DNA of 64,000 nucleotides from an uncultured SAR116 cluster alpha proteobacterium (lineage in GTDB: Bacteria; Pseudomonadota; Alphaproteobacteria; Puniceispirillales; Puniceispirillaceae), in assembly GCA_902573725.1 (NCBI GenBank), contig CACGLE010000003.1, forward strand, positions 18,033-82,032, read 5' to 3'. This document shows positions 1 through 8,672 of this stretch, piece after piece; within the stretch, counting starts at the first letter, position 1, and every line of letters starts with the position of its first letter. The notes under the pieces are model-generated. The model saw nothing but the letters and a program-made list of their open reading frames with translations. It did no database searches and had not been told where the DNA came from. The position numbers and the translations under genes were made by a program.

Positions 1-208
1 TTTTGGCTACTTGCCTTCTTACTAACTAGAGTTTTGTATGACTAAAAATAAAATTCAACCTAACATAATAATATTGCATCTTTTGTTTCTTATATATTGC
101 ATTATCAAAATTTTTATTTTGTAATAATCAACTAGCATTAATATTTAGCCTAATCATATTGTTTGACCTATTATTGAATGCAACGCTTTAAATTGGAGAT
201 AAAATTAA
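1..208. other. AT-rich leader with no gene
   Basis: This stretch is very AT-rich. I see no open frame with a ribosome binding site, no RNA gene and no clear terminator. It probably holds the promoter of the first small gene, which has a GGAGAT ribosome binding site just before its ATG at 209. Confidence 0.5.
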
Positions 209-553
209 ATGGTAAAACCCATGACTAAGGAAATTCTATTCATGAATTGTATGGAATTAGACTTTGCCACTAAAGTTGAGCTTGAACATTGGATAGCCAC
301 TTTTGAAGAAAAAGTATGGACGAATGATATTATGAAAAAATTATCAAAAGCCGGATTAGTCAGAACCACAGCGGCTCAAGTTTGGAATAAAGAAAATCAC
401 AGAATCACTCGGATTTTTGAATATGAAAACGAAAAAGCTTATAAAAATTGTCAGGAAATAATAGCAAAAGAAATCATGCCCAAAGCAATGGCTCATTACA
501 GTCCAAGGATGCGAAATAATAGGGGTATTGTTTTTTATGATTATAGAAGCTGA
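209..553 (+). CDS. Small hypothetical protein
   Basis: The 114-residue protein has no signal peptide or membrane segment. It is rich in charged residues, with alternating predicted helices and strands. The size and pattern would suit a dimeric alpha/beta-barrel (ABM-like) fold, but I recognise no diagnostic motif. The ATG at 209 is preceded by GGAGAT at good spacing; a second in-frame ATG at 224 is an alternative. It stands alone on the + strand, about 70 bases before the DUF2652 gene. Function unknown. Confidence 0.6.
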   Translation: MVKPMTKEILFMNCMELDFATKVELEHWIATFEEKVWTNDIMKKLSKAGLVRTTAAQVWNKENHRITRIFEYENEKAYKNCQEIIAKEIMPKAMAHYSPRMRNNRGIVFYDYRS

Positions 554-626
554 ATCAATTAAATATATTAGACGTTAAAACTAATCGAAATTGGTCTCAA
601 ATCCAAAAATTTTATAAGGAACTTTG

Positions 627-1346
627 ATGCAAAAAAAGACAGGATTTTTATTAATCGCGGATATAAGCGGCTATACACCTTTTATCAAAAATCATTCGAT
701 GAGAAAGAAACCACTTATTGGAAAAAAAATTGCAGATTTTTGGGACAGCCATGCTGATAAATTGATCAATACGTTATTGGAAGAAATAATTAAGAATTTT
801 GAGTTAGTCATGAAGTTTAATAAGTTGGAAGGTGACGCTGCTCTTTTTTTTCTAGAAGAGCTTAATGGTGAAAACCAAATACAGGGCATTTATGACAAAA
901 TGTTAGTTACTAGAGAAAAATTTAACTCAAAAGTAAATTCATTACAGTTCGTGCAATCTTGTCCTTGCGACCCATGTCAGCAATCCAAAAATTTAAAGTT
1001 GAAAATGTTTCTTCACAAAGGCTTTTTTCTCCAAACAGAAATTAGAAATAATCAAGAGTTGTCGGGTGAAGCTCTGATTTTTATTCATCGAATGTTAAAA
1101 AATAAAATAAAATCTTCTGAATATTTTTTGTTTTCAGAGGCTGTTTTGAAGAACTTAGATAAGCATTTAGAGTTTTCACTAATCACACAAAAAGTAGATG
1201 ATTTTGGTAAACAGAAATTTGGATTTATTGACTTTGAAGATAAAACTAATTTTGTGGCAGACAATACCTTTGCACAGAAATTTCTGGATACGTATAAAAT
1301 GCTAAGTTTTTTTACAAATAAAAAAAACCAACATTCTGAAGCATAG
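627..1346 (+). CDS. DUF2652 family protein (nucleotide-cyclase-like)
   Basis: The N-terminus reads GFLLIADISGYTPFIK, followed about 55 residues later by KLEGDAALFF. This pair is typical of DUF2652 proteins, which resemble class III adenylate/guanylate cyclase domains: the first Asp and the GDA Asp sit where the two metal-binding aspartates lie in true cyclases. Part of the usual substrate-binding C-terminal region is not recognisable, so catalytic activity is uncertain. The protein is soluble. I start it at ATG 627, with AAGGA six bases upstream; a TTG at 624 is directly adjacent. A Cys-rich patch (CPCDPC, around residue 115) is notable. Confidence 0.8.
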   Translation: MQKKTGFLLIADISGYTPFIKNHSMRKKPLIGKKIADFWDSHADKLINTLLEEIIKNFELVMKFNKLEGDAALFFLEELNGENQIQGIYDKMLVTREKFNSKVNSLQFVQSCPCDPCQQSKNLKLKMFLHKGFFLQTEIRNNQELSGEALIFIHRMLKNKIKSSEYFLFSEAVLKNLDKHLEFSLITQKVDDFGKQKFGFIDFEDKTNFVADNTFAQKFLDTYKMLSFFTNKKNQHSEA

Positions 1347-1476
1347 GACGGTATTGCCTTTCAAGATGTCACCGGGTCTGTGTCTGACTAGATTTCATAA
1401 ATTAAAATTTAGAAAAAACTAAACTTTAAAGAAAACAGTCGTTATTTTAAATAATTCATGTTTTCTTCCTACAACA

Positions 1477-1503
1477 GGACAGCCTTTGCGCTGTCCTTTT
1501 TTT
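1477..1503 (+). terminator. Rho-independent terminator
   Basis: A perfect 6-bp stem (GGACAG / CTGTCC) with an 8-base loop is followed by a run of seven T. It lies about 130 bases after the DUF2652 gene and just before the DUF4174 gene, so it would end the upstream + strand transcript. The bases between 1347 and 1476 hold no gene that I can support. Confidence 0.75.
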
Positions 1504-1519
1504 ATGGCAAGATGACTAT

Positions 1520-1954
1520 ATGAAAATAAAACTTGGATTAAAAAATACAAAATTATGGTTTTATTTTCTTCTTGTATGTCACCTTTGCGTCTCGTTGGAA
1601 GCAAATTCAATGATTTTAGATAAATACGCTTGGACTAATCGACTAGTCATAGTAGTTACTGAGAAAAACAAAAATAAACTAGAGAAAGATGTAAGACAGT
1701 TCTTTGAGCTTTATCGTTGTGATGTTGATGATAGAAATTTAAAATTACTCAGTTTTTTCACAGATGATCCAATAATGCAAATGTTGCCGCCCTCAGTTCA
1801 GTCTCAAACTGGTATGTGGCTTATTGGATATGATGGGAATATTAAAGCTTACAGTGAAGATGGCCAACTTTTAACAAAGCTATTTGAAATTATTGATAAG
1901 ATGCCAATGCGAAAAGGTGAAATGAAATCAGGTAGCCGTGATTGTATCAAATGA
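1520..1954 (+). CDS. DUF4174 family secreted/periplasmic protein
   Basis: The 144-residue protein starts with a hydrophobic segment (residues about 11-28) that looks like a signal peptide or membrane anchor. It is followed by WTNRLVIVV and, near the end, GMWLIGYDGNIKAY and IDKMPMRKGEMK. These are the conserved blocks of DUF4174, a small thioredoxin-like family without an assigned role that is common in alphaproteobacteria. It is probably exported. It lies directly after the terminator at 1477-1503 and appears to be transcribed alone. Confidence 0.8.
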   Translation: MKIKLGLKNTKLWFYFLLVCHLCVSLEANSMILDKYAWTNRLVIVVTEKNKNKLEKDVRQFFELYRCDVDDRNLKLLSFFTDDPIMQMLPPSVQSQTGMWLIGYDGNIKAYSEDGQLLTKLFEIIDKMPMRKGEMKSGSRDCIK

Positions 1955-2041
1955 ATGCGTATTCTTTATCAACATAAGATGGTTAAGTAGTTGGTCATAA
2001 CCGTAATTATATAAATTTAAAGGTATGAATTATGCACTGTG

Positions 2042-2971
2042 TTATTGTCGAAATGTTTTGGAGAATGGTGTTTTTAAATCCAATAAAGAATTTAAAAGTG
2101 CGGCTTCATTTAACAGGCTTTCATCACTTATCCGAATGGGATTGATATCTATGCCGCCTCGCCTTGTATAAAGACAGGCTACGAGTATTTTACTGTGAGG
2201 AAGTAAATCACATAATGTTTTAAAAACATGTTCACAAATCTCTTCATGAAAATGATTTTCTTGTCTCATAGATATGATGTACTTGAGAAGTGATATTTTT
2301 GTCGGCACTTGATCCCCAATAATTTTAATAAAGATGTCTCCCCAGTCTGGCTGGTTTGTTACTCTGCAGTTAGAACGTAAAGCTCTTGAGGATACTTGAA
2401 AATCAGCGGGCTTAGTAATTTGTTCGGTCTGAAGCAAAGAAGGGTTTTGTTTAAATATATCAAAGTCTTCCCTCTCAAAATCGATACTATCTTCAAGTGG
2501 AGTAAAACCAGTAAAAATATTTTTTGGTTCCAGTGTGTTTTTGTCATGGAAAGATGCATTGACTTCCGTTTTCAATAGCTTACTCAAAATTTCAATAACC
2601 TTATTAGTCGCTTTCTTTGTTGCACTTTGGTAGTCACCTTCAAATTTTACAAAATTGAAGGAGTTTAAAAAAAGTTTGAGTGATTTAGACTCTATTATAT
2701 TTAGTGACTCACACGGATAAATTATTTTTAAAAGTCCAGTCACAGGATAGCTGTTCGACAATAAGAACGAAAATTCAAAAGCATGCCACACATCCCATCC
2801 TAAAAATGGAAGGTTTTCACTTTTAATGTTATCATGTTCTCGATTGAGTGCTCGGGGTATACATACCAGTAAGTTTTCGTCTATTTCAAATTGACTCTGA
2901 TATTTTTTATTTAGACCACCATTGGATTTTTTCCCTAGATGTTTTGACGCAATTTTGTCGATTTCATCCAT
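2042..2971 (-). CDS. queF: NADPH-dependent 7-cyano-7-deazaguanine reductase QueF
   Basis: QueF reduces preQ0 to preQ1 in the queuosine tRNA-modification pathway, in the cytoplasm. The long bimodular (E. coli-like) form is seen, 309 residues. It has an N-terminal tunnelling-fold half with ESKSLKLFLNSFN (residues 94-106), and a C-terminal half with SNCRVTNQPDWGD holding the nucleophile Cys202 and Asp209. This is followed by HEEICEHVF and YTRRGGIDINPIR. The usual Pro/Leu after the catalytic Cys is Arg here. No other queuosine gene is in the window. The 156 bases upstream (2972-3127) contain no other gene. Confidence 0.95.
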   Translation of the reverse strand: MDEIDKIASKHLGKKSNGGLNKKYQSQFEIDENLLVCIPRALNREHDNIKSENLPFLGWDVWHAFEFSFLLSNSYPVTGLLKIIYPCESLNIIESKSLKLFLNSFNFVKFEGDYQSATKKATNKVIEILSKLLKTEVNASFHDKNTLEPKNIFTGFTPLEDSIDFEREDFDIFKQNPSLLQTEQITKPADFQVSSRALRSNCRVTNQPDWGDIFIKIIGDQVPTKISLLKYIISMRQENHFHEEICEHVFKTLCDLLPHSKILVACLYTRRGGIDINPIRISDESLLNEAALLNSLLDLKTPFSKTFRQ

Positions 2972-3127
2972 CTCACATCCTCATATCCAAATTTCACCAA
3001 AAATCATCAAGAAGGTTTGTTAGTTTTATCTCCAAAAGTATGTTTTTGAAAGCTATTCGTCTAAATTAAATCCAATATGCTTATTGTTGCGTATATATGA
3101 GACAATATGTCACATAGGGAGTGAAGT

Positions 3128-3421
3128 ATGGGTAAAGCGATTGTTAATATGTGGAACTTGATTATGGACCATAATGTTAATCCATTAAAGAACATTCAGG
3201 ATCTACAGACCAGACATCTATTTATGCAATTGTTAGCTTGGATGTGGTGCGTTATTTTCGCAAGTAGCGTTGGTTCTTTTTTAGCGTTTGGTATTAGCGC
3301 TATATTACATTCACTATTAATAGCCGGAGTGGCAATAACGGTTGCTACCTTTGAAATGGCAAAAAAACAACCCCAATATTTTGGAGGTTTAGGTCGTTCA
3401 GCCAACGGTGAACATGAGTAA
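3128..3421 (+). CDS. Small two-helix membrane protein, hypothetical
   Basis: The 97-residue protein has a soluble N-terminus (about 30 residues, with the motif DLQTRHLFMQLLAWMWC), two adjacent hydrophobic segments (about residues 37-56 and 58-75), and a short charged tail. The start is well supported by GGGAGTGA just upstream. It lies 41 bases before the PsiE-like gene on the same strand, so the two are likely co-transcribed. I recognise no named family. A TGTCACA half-site at 3109-3115 precedes it but lacks a correctly spaced partner. Confidence 0.7.
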   Translation: MGKAIVNMWNLIMDHNVNPLKNIQDLQTRHLFMQLLAWMWCVIFASSVGSFLAFGISAILHSLLIAGVAITVATFEMAKKQPQYFGGLGRSANGEHE

Positions 3422-3462
3422 GTTGAACTGATATAAAAACAAATTAGAATAAGCTGGTTTAA

Positions 3463-3840
3463 ATGAATAATATTGGCACATCTGTAATAGGGTTTTTAGA
3501 AAAAAGCCTTTTGACTGTAGTGGCAGTTTTAACAATAATTGCCACTTTGCAAGAACTCTTAGCTATTTTTGATGCTCGAAAAGTGCAATTAGCTGACCTA
3601 CTTCTTCTTTTTCTTTATACTGAGGTTCTTGGAATGGTTGGAGCCTTTTATAAAAGTAAGAAAATTCCCATTACACTTCCACTTTTTATTGCGATGACTG
3701 CACTCGCAAGGTTGATAATTTTGCAAGGTAAAGAGATGGATGCCATTATATTACTATATGAGGCTGGCGCTATTTTAATTCTAGCATTGGCATGTTTGGC
3801 TATTCGCTTTAGACCGCCATCCAATGAAGAAAATGAATAA
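3463..3840 (+). CDS. psiE: PsiE-like phosphate-starvation-inducible membrane protein
   Basis: The 125-residue protein has four predicted membrane helices and the sequence pattern of the PsiE family: FLYTEVLGMVGAFYKSKKIP in the middle, then TALARLIIL and a final helix ending in RFRPP. PsiE is induced by phosphate starvation in enterobacteria, and its biochemical role is unknown. The gene sits downstream of the two-helix membrane protein. No complete Pho box is visible in front of either gene, so phosphate control here is only a possibility. Confidence 0.85.
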   Translation: MNNIGTSVIGFLEKSLLTVVAVLTIIATLQELLAIFDARKVQLADLLLLFLYTEVLGMVGAFYKSKKIPITLPLFIAMTALARLIILQGKEMDAIILLYEAGAILILALACLAIRFRPPSNEENE

Positions 3841-4133
3841 GTTTTAATATAATAAGTCCCCAATTTATTATTTCTTTTAGAAGAAGTGCCTCACATTCTT
3901 GTTGTGGCCCTAAAATGCTTTTTTTTGTTTGAACAGCAAATAGCTAATTTTATAAATAAACTTGAACCGGTTTTTAGTTTTTTCATTATGTATTCGTCAA
4001 CCTGAATACAAAAAACAAATGAATATTCGACATCCATTTGATCTGCTTTTACAGAATTTGCACGGAAACGCCTTTTATGACATCTTACTAATGTTAATAT
4101 TCAAGACCAAACTCCTAACTTCTCGAGAGATAG

Positions 4134-5309
4134 ATGAGCATAAATAAACCAGTCAGAGCACGAGATGGCCAACAATGGATATATGATTATCTAATGAGAA
4201 CAACCGGCCGTGCTATCCATTTTGAGATTGATGGTCGCCAACTTCCCTCTCCGGTAAAATCAATTAAAATGGCAGCAAAGTATCTATCAAAGAAAGCAGA
4301 AAAGGCCGAGAAATTAGCTTCGTTATCTAAGTCCAACGGCGATTTAATCAGTGCTAGAATTTTATATCGAAAAGCCTCTGAAATGTTTCGTGAGGCTCAG
4401 CATTTTACAGTGCCAATCATAAGTGATTATAGATGGGGCTTATATGAAAAATGTCTTTCTTGTACTGAGGAGCTGCATAAACTCTCAGAATATAAAATTA
4501 ACAAAGTGTATCTTGAAACGGAAATTGGTCTTATCCCAGCGTTATGGCACATTGTTGATACAGAGGTAGAAGCGCCAGCGGTAGTCTTTATTCCTGGAAT
4601 GGATAATACAAAAGAAAACTATCCAAATCCTCTAGAAAACGAATTTCATATGAGAGGAATGCATGTATTGGCGATTGATGGTCCGGGGCAAGGTGAAATG
4701 CTTAGGGAGGGTGTTTATGTAACACAGGATAATCATATTATTGCCGCTAAAGCTGCATATGAATTTCTAGCTAAACAAAAAACAGTAGATGAAAAGAAGA
4801 TTGGCATATGCGGAAGAAGTTTTGGCACTTTTTGGTCAATGAGAGCAGCTGCAGCTGAGCTAAGATTTGCCGCCCTAGCAGGTGCGGTGGCATGTTATTT
4901 TTGGGATAATCTCAATATATTCGATGAGGCACCAATTCGATTCAAACAGATATTTATGGAAATGGCAGGCACTCATTCGGAAGAGCAATTTGACTTAATG
5001 TGTCAGGATTTTAGTCTCAAACCAGATGTTGAGAAGATCTCTTGTCCAACGCTAATGGCAACTGGTGAATTTGACCCGTTGAGTCCATTAGAGGACGCCG
5101 ATGCAATTTTCAATAAACTAAATGCTCCAAAAGAGATGTGGGTGTTTGAAGATGAATTTCATCCAATCCGAACTCCAGAGGCACTGTCAGGGCACAGCGT
5201 TTTTCACTATATCGCCCATTGGATGAGACAAGCGTTGGACGGAAATCTTCCTTCTAAATATGAAAAGAGGCGCTATATTTCAAAAAATGGTGATGGCATG
5301 TTTGGCTAA
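4134..5309 (+). CDS. Alpha/beta hydrolase (2,6-dihydropseudooxynicotine-hydrolase / FrsA-like)
   Basis: The 391-residue soluble protein has a helical N-terminal domain of about 130 residues, then an alpha/beta-hydrolase core. Visible catalytic elements are the nucleophile elbow CGRSFG (Ser229), the acid in TGEFDP (Asp314) and His343 in EDEFHPI; GPGQGE near residue 183 is typical of this group. The helical N-terminus and size match the family that includes 2,6-dihydroxypseudooxynicotine hydrolase and related C-C or ester hydrolases. The substrate cannot be told. The 293 bases upstream (3841-4133) contain only a TTG-started 61-codon frame, which I do not believe. Confidence 0.8.
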   Translation: MSINKPVRARDGQQWIYDYLMRTTGRAIHFEIDGRQLPSPVKSIKMAAKYLSKKAEKAEKLASLSKSNGDLISARILYRKASEMFREAQHFTVPIISDYRWGLYEKCLSCTEELHKLSEYKINKVYLETEIGLIPALWHIVDTEVEAPAVVFIPGMDNTKENYPNPLENEFHMRGMHVLAIDGPGQGEMLREGVYVTQDNHIIAAKAAYEFLAKQKTVDEKKIGICGRSFGTFWSMRAAAAELRFAALAGAVACYFWDNLNIFDEAPIRFKQIFMEMAGTHSEEQFDLMCQDFSLKPDVEKISCPTLMATGEFDPLSPLEDADAIFNKLNAPKEMWVFEDEFHPIRTPEALSGHSVFHYIAHWMRQALDGNLPSKYEKRRYISKNGDGMFG

Positions 5310-5335
5310 TAGCAAAATTCTTTAAAACTAGTTTA

Positions 5336-5788
5336 TTATGAGAGCAAATCCTTTTCTTTAGCATGACTCACAATAAAATCTTTCAGCAAAATAAAATTCT
5401 TAATGATATTTACGAATTCAGGTTCTAAGTTCCTAGACATAGCATTATGCAATTCAATCCAATGTCGCTCCCGTATACTTTTTTCGGGCCATTCATCAAA
5501 TTGTTTAAGTACAAACATGGGATAATAAGTTACGCAAACATGACCTAATTTACCATTTTGAGATTTTGATATCCTTTGAGTAATAGGAAATTTCTTAAAT
5601 ACTTTTCCAATTATTCCAGCCTCTTCAAATGCCTCTCTTTTGCATGGTTTTTTGCGGCTTTCTTTTTTATCTTTATTACCTTTAGGAAATATCAAACGCT
5701 CTCTTGTCCTTGAGGTAATAAGCATTAAGCGGCATTGGTTTTCAGTTATGTTAAAAGGAATAGCTCCGATTTTATGGCTCAAATTCAT
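5336..5788 (-). CDS. Nudix hydrolase
   Basis: Nudix hydrolases cleave nucleoside diphosphates linked to other groups. The Nudix box is complete: Gly of PKGNKDKKE, then seven residues, then REAFEEAGI, giving G-x5-E-x7-REUxEExGU at about residues 37-59. The 150-residue length and the PKG lead-in resemble the small diphosphoinositol-polyphosphate / diadenosine-polyphosphate branch, but specificity cannot be read from sequence. It is convergent with the alpha/beta hydrolase gene and lies downstream of phoU, about 115 bases from it, so it could be weakly co-transcribed with the pst operon. Confidence 0.85.
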   Translation of the reverse strand: MNLSHKIGAIPFNITENQCRLMLITSRTRERLIFPKGNKDKKESRKKPCKREAFEEAGIIGKVFKKFPITQRISKSQNGKLGHVCVTYYPMFVLKQFDEWPEKSIRERHWIELHNAMSRNLEPEFVNIIKNFILLKDFIVSHAKEKDLLS

Positions 5789-5903
5789 GCTTTCTTTGTA
5801 TCATTGGTAATTTACTTTAAGACCTCTCGTACTTTTCTGTATTAAATATCTAAAATTTACATATCGAAATTTTTTAAATTTTTGTTTCATACATTTAAAA
5901 AAA

Positions 5904-6584
5904 TCAAATTTCAGTTTTGGGTCGCTTTTCATCTAGCATTTCGGCATTAACAATAAAGTAAATTTGTTCTGCAATACTTGTACAATAATCACCGATGCGT
6001 TCAATATTTTTTGCGATGAACAAAGCATTAATATCAGAGGCGCTGGAACCTTTCTCAACCATTCCTCTATAAATTTTTTTATAAACTATGTTATGTTGTG
6101 CGTCTAATTCTTCATCACCCTCCCAGACTAATTTTGCTTTTTTTGCATCAAGTCGTGCCAGGGCATCAAGTACATCAATGAGTAATTCTCTCGCTATTTC
6201 AGAAATTCCATTAACTTTTTTTAAAATGTTTAAATCGCCATCTTCTGCTATCATGCGTTCGCGACGTTTAATTATGTTTTTAGAATAGTCACCTATTCGC
6301 TCAAGAAAAGTGGCGATCTTTGGAGCCGTAATTATACGTCGTAAATCATTTGCTTGAGGTGAACGGATTGCAATGATTTCTACAGTTTTATTGTAAATTT
6401 CACTTTCAAGGTGGTCAATTTTTTTATCGTTTTCTATCAAGCTTTTGAGTTTTACTTCGTCGTCCGCCATACCGTCAATCACTGCAGTAAATTGACTTAA
6501 GGCAAGATTGCCCATCGTCGTAATTAGTTTAGCTAGCTCATTTAAATCATCATCGAAGGCAGAGTTTATATGTTCTTTAGTCAT
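5904..6584 (-). CDS. phoU: Phosphate signalling complex protein PhoU
   Basis: PhoU links the PstSCAB transporter to the PhoR kinase and restrains the Pho response when phosphate is plentiful. The 226-residue all-helical protein has two repeats of the PhoU metal-binding helix pattern, seen as ERIGDYSKNI (about residue 95) and ERIGDYCTSIAEQI (about 195), with ESEIYNKTVEIIAIRSPQANDLR near residue 60. It is the last gene of the pst operon, nine bases after pstB. Confidence 0.97.
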   Translation of the reverse strand: MTKEHINSAFDDDLNELAKLITTMGNLALSQFTAVIDGMADDEVKLKSLIENDKKIDHLESEIYNKTVEIIAIRSPQANDLRRIITAPKIATFLERIGDYSKNIIKRRERMIAEDGDLNILKKVNGISEIARELLIDVLDALARLDAKKAKLVWEGDEELDAQHNIVYKKIYRGMVEKGSSASDINALFIAKNIERIGDYCTSIAEQIYFIVNAEMLDEKRPKTEI

Positions 6585-6593
6585 TTTGATTTC

Positions 6594-7364
6594 CTAACCA
6601 ATTTTTCCAGAAATGTAGGCTTCGGTCTGAGAGTCTTTGGGGCGAACAAATATTTCTTTAGTATCTCCATACTCAATCAAATTTCCAAGATGGAAGTAGG
6701 CTGTTTTCTGAGAAACTCTTGCGGCCTGCTGCATTGAATGAGTTACGATTATAATCGTATATTCTTTAGCTAAATCCGACATCAGGTCCTCTATATTAGA
6801 AGTTGCTATCGGATCAAGTGCAGAGCACGGTTCATCCATAAGTATGATCTGAGGTTCAACTGCGATTGTTCGCGCGATACATAGACGCTGTTGTTGCCCC
6901 CCTGACAAACTTGTGCCAGATTCATCTAGACGGTCTCTTGCCTCATTCCATAAACCTGCACCTTTAAGTGCTTTTTCTACTATATCGTCAAGTTCAGACT
7001 TATTTGAAGCTAGTCCGTGTATGCGTGGGCCGTAAGCAACATTTTCATAGATTGATTTTGGAAATGGATTTGGTTTTTGAAATACCATTCCAACTTTTGC
7101 TCTAAGCGGTACAACATCAATGGACGGGTCATAGATATCTTTTCCGTCAACAATTACGGTCCCCTCTATTCTACAACTATCAATGGTATCGTTCATACGA
7201 TTAATAGTTCGTAAAAAAGTGGACTTACCACAACCGGAAGGTCCAATGAAAGCAGTGATGGACCTCCTCCCTATGTCAATGCTGATATTATTGATAGCCT
7301 TTTTTTGTCCGTAATAGACAGACACATTTTTACAGTTAACTATACTCTCAACAGTCTCGGTCAT
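6594..7364 (-). CDS. pstB: Phosphate ABC transporter ATP-binding protein PstB
   Basis: PstB is the ATPase that drives the PstSCA phosphate importer at the inner membrane. The 256-residue protein shows Walker [10 protein letters not shown], the PstB-typical [17 protein letters not shown], the signature [16 protein letters not shown], Walker [14 protein letters not shown] and the switch histidine in IIVTHSM. Its length is usual for the family. It lies between pstA (15 bases upstream) and phoU (9 bases downstream). Confidence 0.98.
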   Translation of the reverse strand: MTETVESIVNCKNVSVYYGQKKAINNISIDIGRRSITAFIGPSGCGKSTFLRTINRMNDTIDSCRIEGTVIVDGKDIYDPSIDVVPLRAKVGMVFQKPNPFPKSIYENVAYGPRIHGLASNKSELDDIVEKALKGAGLWNEARDRLDESGTSLSGGQQQRLCIARTIAVEPQIILMDEPCSALDPIATSNIEDLMSDLAKEYTIIIVTHSMQQAARVSQKTAYFHLGNLIEYGDTKEIFVRPKDSQTEAYISGKIG

Positions 7365-7379
7365 CTATAATCCCCTAGT

Positions 7380-8660
7380 TTACCATCGACGTTCTAATTT
7401 ACGACGAAGCCAGACAGCCCCTCCATTCATAATCATCAAAAATAATAATAATATTATTATCGCGGCACTAGTTTTATGAACAAACATTCTTTCAGCAAAA
7501 TCCGCCCACATAAAAATTTGAACAGGAAGAACAGTTCCTGGGTCTGTAATCGACCCTGGAATATCAACTATGAAGGCAACCATGCCAATCATCAAAAGAG
7601 GTGCAGTCTCTCCCAAGGCTTGTGCCATTCCTATGATAGTACCAGTAAGCATTCCCGGTATAGCTAAAGGCACCACGTGATGCATTGTTGCCTGCATCTT
7701 TGATGCCCCAATTGCAAGCGCTCCGTCTCTAATACTTGGTGGCACTGCTTTTATTGCAGCCCGACTTGAAATAATTATTGTCGGCAATGTCATTAATGCC
7801 AAAACCAATCCACCAATTAAAGGGATTGATCTTGGCATTCCAAACAGATTAATAAATATCGCTAAACCTAGTATTCCGAATACTACAGAAGGTACTGCTG
7901 CTAGATTGTTAATATTGATTTCAATTAGTTCAGTGAACTTATTTTTAGGAGCAAATTCCTCAAGATAGACAGCTGTTGCTACTCCAAGTGGAAAGGCTAT
8001 TAAAAAACAGACTGCTAATGTCAACATTGAGCCTATAAAAGCTCCTTTTATTCCTGCCATTTCTGCGTTACGAGACGCGCTCCCAAAAAATAAGTAGTCA
8101 GATATTTCATATGTAATTATGCCAGCTTCGTTCATTTTTTCTAAATAGTTTATCTCGATGTCATTAAGTCGCCTCTGCTTCTCTGGTGTTTGTTTTTTAA
8201 TATATCCTCGAAAAAATGAGTCAGCATCATCATCTAATGCAAATTTTATCTTTTGTCTTGAATTTACCTTATCAGTATTTTTTTGCACAAAATTCACAAG
8301 CCTTAAGTCAGATCCATTTGATAAAAGGCTTCGGGCAGCTTTTTTTTCATTTCGCTTTTTTGCTCCAGTAAATTCTAGAACGGCTTCATTAATAATTTTT
8401 TTTGCTTCTCCTTCAAAAAGAGACTGGTCTGACATGTCACCCCTAGGATCGATTCGTTCCCTGGTTAATTCAACTTCAAAAGTTGCATAGTATTGAAAAA
8501 AACCTGGAAGACCTTTTGAGCATATTGATATTAAAAGTATCGCTAAAAAGGCAATAGCAAGTGCAACAGCAAAAATGCCAAAAAACTTAAAATTTCTTTC
8601 TTTAGTTTGTCTGGCTTTTAAGCCATCTATTACTATCTTTTCAGTGCGCGTTTGAGCCAT
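7380..8660 (-). CDS. pstA: Phosphate ABC transporter permease PstA
   Basis: PstA is one of the two membrane subunits of the phosphate importer. The 426-residue protein has an N-terminal helix (about 30-50), then a roughly 140-residue charged extracytoplasmic insert rich in Lys/Arg/Asp (the DUF3333-type region usual in alphaproteobacterial PstA), and then the permease core with GVATAVYLEEFAP and the EAA-type loop DGALAIGASKMQATMHHVVPLAIPGM. The insert explains why it is much longer than the roughly 296-residue E. coli protein. It lies in the operon between pstC and pstB. Confidence 0.96.
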   Translation of the reverse strand: MAQTRTEKIVIDGLKARQTKERNFKFFGIFAVALAIAFLAILLISICSKGLPGFFQYYATFEVELTRERIDPRGDMSDQSLFEGEAKKIINEAVLEFTGAKKRNEKKAARSLLSNGSDLRLVNFVQKNTDKVNSRQKIKFALDDDADSFFRGYIKKQTPEKQRRLNDIEINYLEKMNEAGIITYEISDYLFFGSASRNAEMAGIKGAFIGSMLTLAVCFLIAFPLGVATAVYLEEFAPKNKFTELIEININNLAAVPSVVFGILGLAIFINLFGMPRSIPLIGGLVLALMTLPTIIISSRAAIKAVPPSIRDGALAIGASKMQATMHHVVPLAIPGMLTGTIIGMAQALGETAPLLMIGMVAFIVDIPGSITDPGTVLPVQIFMWADFAERMFVHKTSAAIIILLLFLMIMNGGAVWLRRKLERRW

Positions 8661-8672
8661 TTTTTAGTCCAA

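Noticed and set aside
1347..1476. Small RNA ending at the terminator at 1477-1503
   Set aside because: A terminated transcript is possible, but I see no promoter, conserved fold or known RNA family in this stretch.
3090..3127. Pho box before the small membrane protein and PsiE-like gene
   Set aside because: One TGTCACA half-site is present, but the nearest partner is a poor TGAGAC at a spacing of 10, not 11, so I do not call it a Pho box.
3962..4147. 61-codon + strand frame before the alpha/beta hydrolase gene
   Set aside because: It starts with a weak codon, has no ribosome binding site, overlaps the hydrolase start and has no recognisable protein pattern.
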